Assembly (NCBI GenBank): GCA_017506865.1
Contig: JAFCMP010000323.1
Location: forward strand, 434,001 to 498,000
Origin: Tribonema minus
Lineage: Eukaryota; Sar; Xanthophyceae; Tribonematales; Tribonemataceae
Direction: 5' to 3'
Length of the DNA: 64,000 bases
Shown here piece by piece: positions 35,001 through 48,200 of this stretch (position 1 is its first letter; the number at the start of each line of letters is the position of its first letter). Below the pieces are notes generated by a model. The model did no database searches. It saw only the letters and a program-made list of their open reading frames with translations, and was not told the DNA's origin. The position numbers and the translations under genes were made by a program.

Positions 35001-36252
35001 CAGACGTTACATGCGCATTGCCGTTCCATTCTGGCACTTGCGGCGGGGCGGCCCCCTGCACACCTGTGCACCATACCAAAGGTAAAACAAACACTGGAGC
35101 ACATCCAGGGCGCTGTCAAAGTAACAACGTGATGTCAACGACCCATGTCGAGACGCGTTGATCGCGCCATAGGCACCGCCGCTCATGCTTGCATTATCCA
35201 CATGATACTTGATGTACATGTTTATTTTAGACAATGTAACAACTGGTTTATATACATGTCAGCCAAACCGTTGCACGTTTCCGCTCACCTCCGCTGACAC
35301 GTGCGCGTGCTGCGCCTGCGCCGCTGCTGCTGCGCGCACGCTCTCCTCGCGCGCGGTGGCGAGGTCACGACTCAGTGCGTCGGCAGCGCTCCGCGACTGC
35401 TCCACCGCGCTCTCCAGGCTCTCAACCTGCATCGAAGACGAAACGTTGCTGCAGGGTCAGATGAAACGCTCTAGGCTCTGTACATGCAACAATGCGGTAA
35501 TGATGGGCACAGGATGTATGCATGGGTTTCATGAGGCATCACTGCTCAGTGGCAGCGCTCCGCGACTGCTGCATCGCGCTTTGCAGGCTCCCGGCCTGCG
35601 ATAAATGTGCAACGACGGCGCAGCATCACAGTTCATTGATAGGCCACGAACCAGCACGATTGCGGAAATGTCTGCGCTGAGGGTGTTCCAGTGCGCTTTC
35701 ATTAATAAGCCTTTTAGGAAGCAGAGTCACGGCTCAGCGCATCGGCAGCGCTCCGCAGTGTTACACCGCACCTTCCAGGGCCTCGACCTGCAATACAGGC
35801 GAACCGATGACGCAGGTAGTCTTAACCCTAACCCTAACCCTTGGCATTGTCCAAGCAACTGGGTGTGCGGCCTCCGCAGCTGTGCCACCAGCCTGCTGCG
35901 ACGGCGCATTTCCTGCAAGCTATACCCACATGCCCTGCAGCACTGATACCCAACATACCTTGTCTTGGAGTGCGGCGGCAAACGCTGCTGCCTCCGCAGC
36001 GCTATCCGCTGCCTGCTGCAACCTCCAATTTGATGCAAGCTATACCTACACGTCCTGCTGCACTTATGCCCAACATACCTTGTCTTGGAGCGCGGCGGCG
36101 AGCGCCGCTGCCTCCGCTGCGCTGTCGCCCGCCTGCTGCGACCGCTCCCTCTCGTGCGCAAGCTGCTGCTGCAGGTCGTCCGCGGCAGCTGCTGCAGCGG
36201 CATCGGCGCTCTGCAGCTGCGCCAGCAGCGCCGCTTGCGCTGCGTGGTGCGC
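26097..36252 (-). CDS. KIF15: Kinesin second stalk half and tail, exons 27-39
   Basis: Exons: 36079-36252, 35289-35426, 34301-34384, 33359-33517, 31911-32048, 31208-31267, 30484-30548, 30047-30253, 29534-29591, 28724-28834, 27373-27585, 26817-26906, 26097-26249. Coiled coil continues to exon 37. Exon 38 holds the kinesin-12 tail motif ([19 protein letters not shown]), which in the family mediates dimer or cargo contacts. The last exon adds a short coil ([20 protein letters not shown]), an Ala linker and an acidic end. The intron after exon 29 has a GC donor. The stop codon sits in a TTGAAGTGAGTG context that also looks like a donor, so read-in to a further exon cannot be excluded. Confidence 0.88.
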
Positions 36253-39200
36253 CTGCGCAAAGCGAGAACATGCAGATTGTTATTATTCATGGGCTCTTGT
36301 CTTCTTGAAGGACAAGTGTAATGTCCTGTGCTGCAAAGTGAACCACTGTATTAAGCACCACATTGCTGCTTGGTGCGCCAGCGCGAAGCGAGGACACGCA
36401 CTTCGTCATGAGCTCCTGTTTGCTGACTTCTGAAGTCATGTGCTGCAAAGTGAACCACTGCATTGAGTCATATTGCTGTGTCATGACGCGAGAATACACA
36501 TTGCAGTGTGAGCTACTGCAAGTGCAAGTCCTCTGCTGCACTGGAGCAGAGCTGACTGTGGCATGATCATTTCACTGCTGGCAGCAGCATTCAGCGAGTG
36601 CTGCTGCAGCGCTCTGCAGCAGCACTCTCCGTCTGCGGCTGACGAGCACACCTGCGCGGTTATTCAGCCTGTTCGCAGCCCATCCACCCTGACCTGAGCG
36701 GTCATGTCCAGTAAGAATGGAAACGAATCAAAAGATCGTAGAGCTGTAGGTGACAAGGGATGGTTAGCCGCAAGTGCCTTCCACCAGTAACCGTGGTCGC
36801 CGCTGCTGCAGCAATTGGCCACGAGTCAAACAGTACCACCGTATCCACCAGTCAAAAAGACTTCTGTGTGCAAGCTTTTAGCGTTCGAGGCATGGGTGTT
36901 CAGTAATTGAGAAGGTCTCACGTGTTCGGTAGGCCAGCTCCAGCCGGCAGCCCCCCCACACAGAGGTTCAGCAGCTAGTGACAGCGCTCTTGAATGCGCA
37001 TAGTGTAGAATGTTCAGCAGTAATGGACGCATACACTTATGCATGCCGCAGGGTCAGCGATAGGGTAAGGGTCAGCACAGCGGTCGTCGTCGATCCCGAT
37101 CTGGTTGCAGCGCTGCTGCTGTGAGCAGGGTTAGGGTTAGGGTTAGGGTTACGGTTAGGGGTAGGCAGTGCGCGCGTCTGCGATGCTTCGGTAGCCAGCG
37201 CACGTGTGCGGCGCTGCACCCAGCTGCAGCCCGAGCACGCCTCTCTGCTCGTGCAAAATAAAAAACAAAAGCCCATCGTACTAACAATGCATTCCCCTTG
37301 CCTGAGAGACCATCAACTGACTCAGCGACACCGCTGTTGTGTTTGCATGTCCAGCAAAGCTCACCGCATTAGCGCTATCATGTCCTACATGTCACACGGT
37401 GTAAACATTGACCCAACTCAATTATCACCTACCACACCCCTCACCAGCGCCATGTCCTGGCGCTCCTCGCGCAGCGATGTACAACCAATACATACCCCTT
37501 GTCTGAGATGCCTACCCCCACCGCTCACCTGCGCCGCGTCCTGGTGCTCCTCGCGCAGCCGCGCCAGCTGCGCCTCGGACCCATCGCGGGCCGCCGCCGC
37601 CGCCGCCAGCTCCGTCCCCGCCGCAGCGGCAGCGTCCGCATGCCACGCCGCCGCCGCCGCCGCCTCCACCTCCAACTTCACAATCGTGCTCTCGCGCTCC
37701 GCGAGCGACGCGTTGGCGGAGCTGATCGCCGCCACGATGTACGTCTGCTCCTCGGCAGTGCGCGCCGCCGCCGCCTCCAGCGCCGCGATGGCGCGCTCGC
37801 GCTCTTCCGCGGCAGCAGCGGCAGCGGCGCGCGCCGCCTCCGCCGCTGTGCGCCCCGTGTCCGCACGCGCCGCCGCCGCCTCCAACTCCACGATTGCACT
37901 CTCGCGCGCGGCGAGGGCGGCGGCGGCGGCGTCGAGCGCTGCTGCCGTGTCGGCGTGCTGCGCCGCTGCCTCCGCTGCCTCGGCACTCAGGCGCGTGACG
38001 GCGGCGTCGCGCTCGGCGGCGACGGCGGCGGCGCTTTCGAGCTCAGCGAGCATCGCGGCGTGCTGCGCAGCTGCTGCTGCTGCCGCTGCCTCCGCCGCTG
38101 CTGCAGCGGCGGCGTGGTCGGCGGCAGCCGCCGCGAGCGCCTCCTGCGCTTGAGCGACCTGCAGCACAAACAAAATGTGATTGCGGTATGCAGTGGACGG
38201 GGTGTTAGTATTTGAAGTTTTGAAGTTAAACTTCAAGTTACACAGCACGTGCACTTAAAAGGTGTGCTGCGACAAGCATCGGCATCATGGTACACTCAGG
38301 CAATGAGATGATCGAGTATCGCCGTGGCTCGCAAGCATAGCAAATGGTGCAGGGCGTGCACCAGCGATATGGCGACCTAACCCTAACCCTCGCCATGACG
38401 CTAGCCGTGACCATGCCCTTACTTACTGAGCCATGCCGCTGGGGTTAAGGAGGCTGAGAGGCCGCCAATGCCTTGCGTCTGCCGCACAAACATATCGCCA
38501 CGACGTGGCTCATGAAACGGGGGGGGAAACCCTCACACACTTCCAGCCCCTAACCTTAACCCTACCCCAAACCCTAGCCCTGACCCTCACACTGAGGGCT
38601 GACCACCACGCACACCGTGTTCGCCAGAGAGGCAACATGCAACGCTGCCAACAAGAACAATCGCTTAGGGTTAGGGTTAGGGTTCAATGGTCGCACTCCC
38701 GCAACTGACAGCACTGCAGCTGAGCAACTGTGTCAGCAAAATGCGCGCGCTTCATGGGTAGGTATGCTTGCCTGCGCCTGACTGGCGTCGAGCGCTGACG
38801 CCAGCGCGCCCTGCTGCTGAGCCGCTGCCTCCGCAGCGGCGGCGAGCTCCTGCGCCAGCGACGCCGCCCGCTGCGCAGCTGCCGCCGCCGCCGCCTGAGC
38901 CGTGTGGAGGTCGCCTTCCAGCTCCTCCACGCGGCTGCGTGCGAAAAACGCAGGGCAGATCGTGAACATTCATTACTTGCATGTGCTGGCTGAAATTGTC
39001 TAGACGCAGGTTTGCAGTCGGGAACGCGAGGGTGGACATTACGCAGGACGTTTTGTGTGGCGCTAGCGCTAGCCGCCGCCGCGTGAGCCGCGTGACGGTC
39101 GCCTTCCAGCTCCTCCATGCAACTGCGGCAGACAAAGCAGGCCTTGTCATGAGTTTCGCACCAGGAACTTAAACGAAACGGCAAACAGCAAAAACAATGA

Positions 39201-42200
39201 TATAATTGATTCTTGTTCCAAATGTTACTGCAGTGTTGCAGAGAAAGGGCGGGGCGGTAAGTAGGGCATGCGCATGCCGCATGCGCTGCTGTCGTACATG
39301 CATACATACATAGCACAGCATACGTACCCATTGCTGAAGGCGACCTGCTCCGCCAGGGTGTCGCAGTCGTCCTGAAGTGAGGACACCCTGCTCAATACAT
39401 ACATACATACATGTATGCATAGCATACATACATAGAATACGTACCCATTGCTGAAAGCGACCTGCTCCACCCTGGCACATACATAGAATACGTACCCATT
39501 GCTGAAAGCGACCTGCTCCGCCAGGGTGTCGCAGTCGTCCTGCAGCGAGGACACCCTGCTCAATACATACTTACATACGTGTATGCATAGCATACATACA
39601 TACATACATAGAATACGTACCCATTGCTGAAAGCGACCTGCTTCGCCAGGGTGTCGCAGTCGTCCTGCAGCGAGGACGCACTGCTCAATACATACATACA
39701 TACATGTATGCATAGCATACATACATACATGCACAGCACAGCATACGTACCCATTGCTGAAGGCGACCTGCTCCGCCAGGGTGTCGCAGTCATCCTGCAG
39801 CGAGGACACCCTGCTCTCCAGCTCCTGCGCACGCGCCGTACAAGCCATAGGCAAGGCGTGTATGAGTAAATCAAGCTGCCTTCGTGCTTGAAAAAGAAGT
39901 AGCTGTGGTACTGAGTGCCGATGCTTAGTTTGGCAGCTGGTGGCACACGATACATTGAAATACGAGGTATACAGTAGCGACGGCAGCTTGTTGATGCTCG
40001 GCCGCCAAGTGACACTCCGTGCACAGCAGCAGAAGACGAGACAAACGCTGCGCAGGATTTACCGGCAAAGGTGTTGCCATGTACGCTCATGAGCCTAACC
40101 CTAACCCTAACCCTAACCCTAGACCCTGTGTGCATACTCCGCCTCCTTTTTCAAGAAGTTGTTTCTGTCTTTGCACTCACGAAGCCTAACTTTGAAAAGC
40201 TTCCGCAGCAGTCGCTGCAGCAGCCGAGGCGGCACGGGCAAGCCAAACTTCAACTCTTTGCTGAAGCTTTATGACCAGATGTAACTGCAAGAGTGACTCA
40301 CCTGAGCTGTCGCATGCGCAGCGGCGAGAGCTGCGCTGAGCCGCTGCTGCTCCTCCGCCGCGGATGCGAGCGCTGCCGCATGCGCTGAGCCCTGTTGCTG
40401 CAGCGCGCTCTGCGCTTCATCCAGCTCCTGCATTGAGAGCAGCAGCGAATGATGGTGAACATGGGATGGCAGCCTCACCTACTCATGGTCACATACACGT
40501 CTAAGCAAACGATACCATGAGCACCAGTGTCAGTGTTACCTAACCCTAACCCTAACCCTAACCCTAAACCCAACCCTAACCCTAACTCAGCAGAGGGCGT
40601 CAGCGCTACTTAGTCTTGCCTACCTACTCACGCGGCTGAGCAAACAACATACGGTCATGAACGCCAGTCTCAGTGTTCAGGAAATCATGCTTCTATTTAC
40701 ACCAAAAGATAGAGTATCGCAGCGCTCAATACGAGAAGGATATGAAATCTGCAATGACGAAGCTAGTCTCGCCCGCTCATCTGATGATGTGCACGTCCTG
40801 GCAATTTCTGTCAATTTCTGTCCAAAGTTCCACATCTGCCAGCCTCCGCAACCGAGCATGATGTACGTGGTCAAGCAAATAAATCAGGTACAAGTTCTCC
40901 GGCAAAAAGGCCGTAGGGGGCAGGCCAACTAGTTGCTGGAGGCACACAGGTACGACTTCAAAGCCGGAGGGGTTGGGGGGGGGGGGGGGGAGGGTGGCGG
41001 GAGGGGCGCAGCCAGTTGCTGCAGGTACGCCTGCGCGGCCCTCGGGTGCGCACAGCTGCATGAAGCGCAGCATGCCTTAGGGTTAGGGTCAGGTTAGGGT
41101 TAGGGTTAGGCTAACCCTAACCCTAACCCACGTGTTGCCAGGACTTCATGTATGCAGTGCAGTGCAGGAGGTGACCACCCTTGTGAAAGGTTTCCAATTG
41201 TACGCCTGCAGAACAGCGTCTGCTGATTGGTCATCAGCGCATCAGGGATTGTGGTACGGTACAGTACGCGCTTGGACTACAGTACGCGCTTGAATCATCA
41301 TGCAGGAGCACGGTGACTCACCTTGTCGAGTGCAAGTTTCTCGGCCAGCTTCTCTTCCAGCTCGCGCTCGTAAGCCTCCTCCTGCTGCTTCATCTGGGCC
41401 TCCAGCGCCGCTGCCTCCGCGGCGGCACGGTCCTGTAATGCAGAAAAGCATGAATTTATTTCATCATCGGAGGCGTGTTGTTGTTTTACTTGCTGGATTG
41501 TGATTGAACTTGTCATTGTTTACTTGCTCAACAGTGGTTTATCCTATTAGGCGGCATGGTCCTGTATCGGAGCGCAAAATGCTGTTCATTTTAGCTGTGG
41601 GCGTGTCATTGCTCTTATGAATATGCTGCAGTTTCATCGAATGCTGCTGAGCACGGCTGATGCAGAGCTGCCATTTGGAAGGGCACCGTCACAACCGTAT
41701 GAGACACATGCTTCAAATGAATAGATGCTTCGTAGTAAGGCAGCTTGTGCAGACACACACCTGATGCTGTTGCAATCAAGGTGCCCCGCATTTGCAGCTG
41801 CGTTCGAAACGCTGTGCTGGCAGCACACATCATAGCGACGTACTATTTCCATACGTCAAGGCCCGACTCTAGATTCAGCATGATGGGCATGTAATATGGC
41901 TGCAGGCGTGGGCTGACCTTCTCTGCTTGCAGCGCGGCCTGCCCTGCGGCAACGCTCTCCTGTGCACGTATTGTATGCAATTTAACATACTTCGAAGTAC
42001 GCCCAATCGCAACGCTATCATCAACATGATGGATGCTTTACAACATATGAATTATGAACACGATGGATGCCTTGTGATACGTCAATCATGATGCACGCGT
42101 GGGCTGACCTCTGCCTGCAGCGTGGCCTGCCCTGCGGCAACGCTCCAAACGTTACTTAAAGTACAAAGAAGCACACACACAACCATGACACGTTGTAGAA

Positions 42201-45200
42201 GTATAAGGTTTCAGATGCGCCCGATCACTTTAAATATGGATGCCTTGTAATACTTCTTGAAGTATGAGAAGGATGATGCAGGCGTGGGCTGACCTTCTCT
42301 GCTTGCAGCGCGGCCTGCCCTGCGGCAACACTCTCCTGTGCGCGCTCCAGATCATCCTCCATCTCATCCGCCTCCGCCGCAGCCTGCAGCACACGAGCAT
42401 TCAATGAGTGAGCACTGAATTATCAGCGTCACCCGCATAGCATCCTTGACACGACATTTGTTTGGTAGGGGACCCACAACTTCAACTGTATTGAATACGA
42501 CGCTCCAGATCATCCTCTATGTCATGAGCCTCCGCCGCAGCCTGTAGCACATCGGTACGCAATGAGTGAGCGATAAGTGAGCGCACAACTTCAACTGTAC
42601 TCTCAACCACAACTTCAACTGCACTGCAGTGCAGGTGCACAAGTGAACATCCTTCATCTGTATCGTCAGCCTCTGCAGCGCACCAGCACTGAATGAACAC
42701 ACCTTCATGGAGATGGTGCATGGGGGTATGATGCGCACACTTCAACTTCCACAATGTTGAAGTTTTGCCTTGAGGCGCGGGAATGTGGCAACTGTGTTTG
42801 TCACGCACACAGCACCAGCGCATGTCTCTGGATGGGCAGCAGCCATCCAACATTCTGCGCAGTCAGTACGTGTTATACGATGTGCTGTGGGGCACTGAAC
42901 TTCAACACTACACACAACTTCAACTTCAATACTTGCCTCGCACGCACGCCGCTCTGCGCAGTCAGTTGCTACACGATTGTGCTTGGTGGAGCATTGAACT
43001 TCAACATGTAAATTCGACTTCAACACTCACCTCGCGAGCATGCCGCAGCAACTTCGTTGATCGCTTTGCGTACTCAGTTACAGGTGACCTAGTACGGGGT
43101 GTACGTGTTAAGCTACAAACCTCAACACTACACAACTTCAACTTCAACACTCGCCTCGCGAGCTCGGCGCAGCAGCACGCCGTTGTCCTTGACGGCTGTC
43201 GCCAGCTGCACGCGCAGCGCGGACAGCTCGCTGCCCTCCCTGTCGAGCGCTGCTGCCGCCTCGCGCTCAGCGCTCAGCGCCTCAATCTGAGGCAAAAAGT
43301 AGAAAAACAGGCAAAAAAAGGAAGGGGCGAAAGCAGTACCACCGTCAGCGCCAGTGCCAGTAACTTTGACTGCACTGTACCCTCAACCAACTCTACCCCT
43401 AATCCTCAATGTAATCTTGGTGCTTGCACGACCCATGTGCACTGCCCTTCGCCCAACAGAAGAGGCAGCCAATTCGTAGTTGGCTTTCCTGTTGAGCACT
43501 GCTGCTGCACTGAGCACTGAGCACCTCAATCTGGGGCCAAGCTTACAAGTGAACACAAATGGAACATCCTGCTGCCAGTTGATTGGCCTTCAACGCAGCG
43601 AGCATGCATGCAGAATGGCAGCACTGCTTACAGTTAGGCTCTGAGTTAGCTCATTTCATCTGGCACTCACAATGAGCACAGGCCAACCGCACCCTGCAGG
43701 CCTGGAGTGACACAGCCAGCATGAACACCGACCAGTAGAAATAAATGCATCTACCAGAATAGTATAGGACAGCGTACACCAGACCTGCACCTGTGTTTCA
43801 TTTGCGCCTTGAAATCATGCTACTGTCGCGCGCGTGTACTGTCCACTTGCACCGTGGGTTCAGCGTGCCCCCTGTGTTCCTTGCATTGAGCTGATTTTAG
43901 GCTGAGGTTGAGCTTTACAGCTGAACTGCAATGTGTGACTTGCCTTTGCCTGCAGCGCCGCCAGCTGCGCATCGCGCTCCGCCTCTGCCGCCTGCAGTAA
44001 CGACGAAGCAGTTGTACAGAATGACTGGGCACAATTAGTGCTGCAACCGAGGCACGCCACCATCGGCATGAGCACAAGAATGGCAGAAGCTTTTTAGGTG
44101 AAACGAGAACAGGAGGAGTTTTGGCCAATATGACAAGCATGCGTGTCATACAGGGATAGCGACAACCGCAGCAGTGGTGCATGCCTCGTCCCAAAATGCC
44201 AGCTTGCACCACTGCAACTGAAACACATTCTAGTTAATGCCCCTTCACCTCTGAAATTCCTCCCAACTACAACTTGGCAAGGCTGTCAATATCTGCTGTG
44301 CCCCAGTAAAAAATCGAACAAGATGCAAACTTCAACTGTGTGTATCCCCAGTTGAACTTCAATTTGCAAGACATCACAATTGAAGTTTCTCTCACCTTGG
44401 CCCCGCGCCTCTCGTCGTCGAGGTGCTTGGCGATATATATTGCTGACTCTGCCCAGAAGCTCCACACGTGACCCCAGCATACAGTTGAACGGAATATAAA
44501 CTTTCTTCACAACCCGAGTTGAACTTCAATCTACAGGATATCAATATGAACACAACATAGAAGTATACATCTTACCTTGGCCCTGCGCCTCTCGTCGTCG
44601 AGGCGCTCGGCGAGATTGCCGAGACTGCCCAGAAGCTCCGTGCACGACACCTCTGCTGTGCCCCAACATCAACTATTACATAGTAAAAACAAAGCATTTT
44701 TCCCTTTTGCTGAGATGAGAATCAAACTGCAACAAACCATGAAAACATTTATCTTGCCTTGACCCTGCGCCTCTCGTCGTCCAGGTGCTTGGCGAGGTTG
44801 CCCACTCTGCCCAGCAGCTCCGTGCGCGATGCCTCGGCAGTGCTCAGCCGTGCGTGCGCCTCGCGAACAGAGAGCTCAGCCTCCTCCTGCGCCTTGTGAC
44901 TCTCCTGCAGTCGGCACCAGTGGATGGCACACAAAGCACGGGTCATTTGCTGAGTCAAGAGCTTAATCCTGTTGTTGATAAGACTGTGGTATTTGTGCTG
45001 TTTAAAAAACAAAGCTCAGCATTCTCCTGCGCCTTGTGACTCTCCCGCAGTCACCGACACCGTTCATTGTGGAATGGCACGCAGTGAGAGGAATTGCTGA
45101 GGGCGCAGGACCCAGTACTGAATGATTGTAAAGGTTTTGCTGCTTTTAAGGAGAGCTCAGCCTCCTCCTGCGCCTTGTGACTCTCCTGCAGTCAGCACCG

Positions 45201-48200
45201 GTCGAGAGATGGCAGTAATGTCAGAGGCACAGTGTAGAGGCACAGTGCGGAATTTCAACTGCTTTGAACTACATAGGCTTTGAACTTTGCACTTTTGATG
45301 AAATCTTGCTTAGGGCATTTTAAGAGAAGCCAACAAAATTGACTTTTCTAATAATTGAATCTGAGGTCAGCTTTCTCCTTGTCGTGTGGCTCTCTCTCAT
45401 AGCAGCTGGCAAATGGCAGACAGGCAAAAATCAGTGTTGAAGGCCGGCCCAATCATATCACATGACAGCAGTTTTTTGCATTTATGCTCGCAAACAGTAT
45501 CGTCCTCCATGCGGCCTACATACCTGAACATAAATAGAGGTTTAGGACTACATTCATTAAAACAATACGTGCGTGCATGCATGTGCACACTCAACTTCAA
45601 GTACATGAAGTGAAGGTACACGCATGCACACACCAAACTGACCTGCAGCTTCTTGAGCAGGGCGTCTTCGACAATCTGCTTGTCGGCCAGCTCGCGACTG
45701 ACGGCGCGGCCTTCCGCGTCCCTGTTGAGCAATGCAACATTATTGAGCAATACAACAGTTCATTATCAATAAATTAATGCGCTTGGAAAACATGTGAAAG
45801 TTGATGCTGCATCGGAGAGCTCGCAGTGCAGAGATGCAACAGGCATTCAACGCGTGCGAGTGGAAAATTATAAAGCTTCCGTAGGCATCAAGTGCTGTCG
45901 GCGCGGCCTTCCGCGTCCCTGTTAAGCAATGCAAGAGCTCATTGTAAATAAGCAAGGTCCGGAAAACATGTGGAAGTAGATGCCCCAGTAAAAAGCTCCC
46001 TGTTGAGCAATGCAACAGCTCATTTTAAATAAGTGAGTTCTGGAAACCGTGTGGAGGTCGATGTCGTATCAGAAAAGCTTACAGTACAGGTATGCATCAG
46101 GCAGTCAGCGCGTGCGTGTGGATGTTGAATTTTGGCTCTGGAGTCATCATGTGTCGCCTTCAAGAAGGGTGCTTGTAAAGCAGTGCAGCAGGTGAACCTC
46201 AACACGTGCGGCAGTTCATGTCGTAGTAGTAAGCGGCCATGTACTGCCCAACACCATGAGTACCGGCAGAGTGTACCGTGGATGACTCAATACAAGCACG
46301 CAACGATGCGCTATCTTGTGTTGATCACGCAACAAGGGCACAAGTGAACCACAGGGCTGGTTAGGGTTAGTCTCCTTAACCCTAGTCTCCCTAACCCTAA
46401 CCCTTGCTCAAGCATTTGCGGTCAGCACTGCAGAGCAAGAAGCCTTCCGCCCCCCCCATGAGTTGACCAGGCGACCTAGCCTGCCATCCAAATGCAATTG
46501 AGTATGCGTGCACATGTCTCTGGCAATATACGATACATGCAGGTTTCCTGAAACATCCATTTTCATTAAAAAGAACGCGTAGGCCCTCCAGAACATGTGA
46601 CTATGATTTTTGGGACGTGCAGCTCCCTCTGCCCTACTCAGATGTTCAAATGGACATCGATGAATATCCATACATGAACAAGTGTCCTGGAAAAGAAATT
46701 ATCACGTCCTCAACAAGACTGCGGCAAGTCATTGTACCTGGCGGCAACGTCAATTGCCTCCTCCATCCTCAACTCAAAGGCGTCCGCCTCTGCGCGCAGG
46801 TGTGCCACCTCCTCTGCGAGCGAGGCCACTTGTCCATCCAGCAGGCTGCGCAAAGGGAGGCAGCGCTCAGGTGAGTACACATACAGTACACTGAAGTGCA
46901 TGTGCAGTGCACGGGCAGTACAGTCCATGCCAGTGAGGCCACTTTGTCTAACCAGCAGGCTGCGCTAGAGCAGCCATGCTCAGTTCAGGCAAGTACACAT
47001 ACAGCAAAAACGTGCAGTTCGCGCAAGTACCTCAACGGTATTGGTGACCCAACTGTCGCTGCTGGCCGACTCAGCATAAAGCTCACTCATACTTATAAAA
47101 GTATTAAATTTCATGAGTGCACTTACACGGCAGCAAGCAATGGTGCACAGGCAGTACACTGCCGGTTCGGGTAAGTACATATAGTACACTGAAGTACACG
47201 TGCAGTTCACAGAAGTAGCCCTGCAGTACAGTGCATGCCAGCGAGCCCGCCTGTCTGTCCAGCAGGCTGCACAGGAGCAGCAACGCTCAGTTCAGGTAAG
47301 TACACATACGATACGCATGCGCAATTCATGCAAGTGCGCACTGCTGCTCTGGCGACCCGCGTGCTGGCAGTTTCAGCATGAAGCAAATTGCACATACAGT
47401 AGCACACCTCAAAACTCTGTATGGTCAAGTATTAAAGACGCCAGTGGCTCGTCAGCAGTCGCAGCATCAATCACAAGCACAGTCATGGCAGGCTACAGAA
47501 CGCAGTCAGTACACTTTTGAGCACAGTGCGCACCTTGTGAACTTGGTATGGTCCTCCATCGACCACACGAGTGGTCTGCCGGTTGTTGTTGCGCCGTCAG
47601 TTGTTGTGCCAGTGAGCTCGAGCAGTTTTGCCTCTGCGTGCTTGTACGCCAGCTTCCACCGCGCAGCCTGCATTCGTGCACCGCGAAATTGTCCATTGAA
47701 ATCACTTCATGCAAAAACAAACACTCTGCAAAACAGACGGAGGGGCAGTTCTGTTTGATGAAAAAAAAGGAGGGTGCCTGCACGCATGCGACGCATTGCT
47801 GGCGCGATTGAGCGCTGCGACACAGTGAATCCATGAAGATAACAATGACATCCGCTGTGGCAACGCTGCATGAATATCATCGCTTCAGCACATTGTTTTT
47901 CTTTCCATGTCAGCGTCAAACACAAGTGGCTGCCCGTATGTGTGTAATGAGAACAAAGGTCGGGCGGGGAAACCAGGCAAGGGCACATTGGCACAGATTG
48001 GCGCGGAACTGCTGATGTTTTGAATTGCCCAGGTTCAACGCCACAACGCTTCACCCTTTCTGTGAGGCATGGTTCGTCTCTGCAATACATGCTCTGAGTT
48101 AGGGTCAGGACATGTGTTGGATTAAGGGTGTCAAGTTGCAGTTGAGGGTACCTCCTGGGACTGCTTGTCGCCCCCTGCCTCGAGCTCCTTCTGCAGGAAT

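Noticed and set aside
40094-41129. Chromosome end
   Set aside because: The telomere-like tracts are short, occur in both orientations and are flanked by coding exons on both sides.
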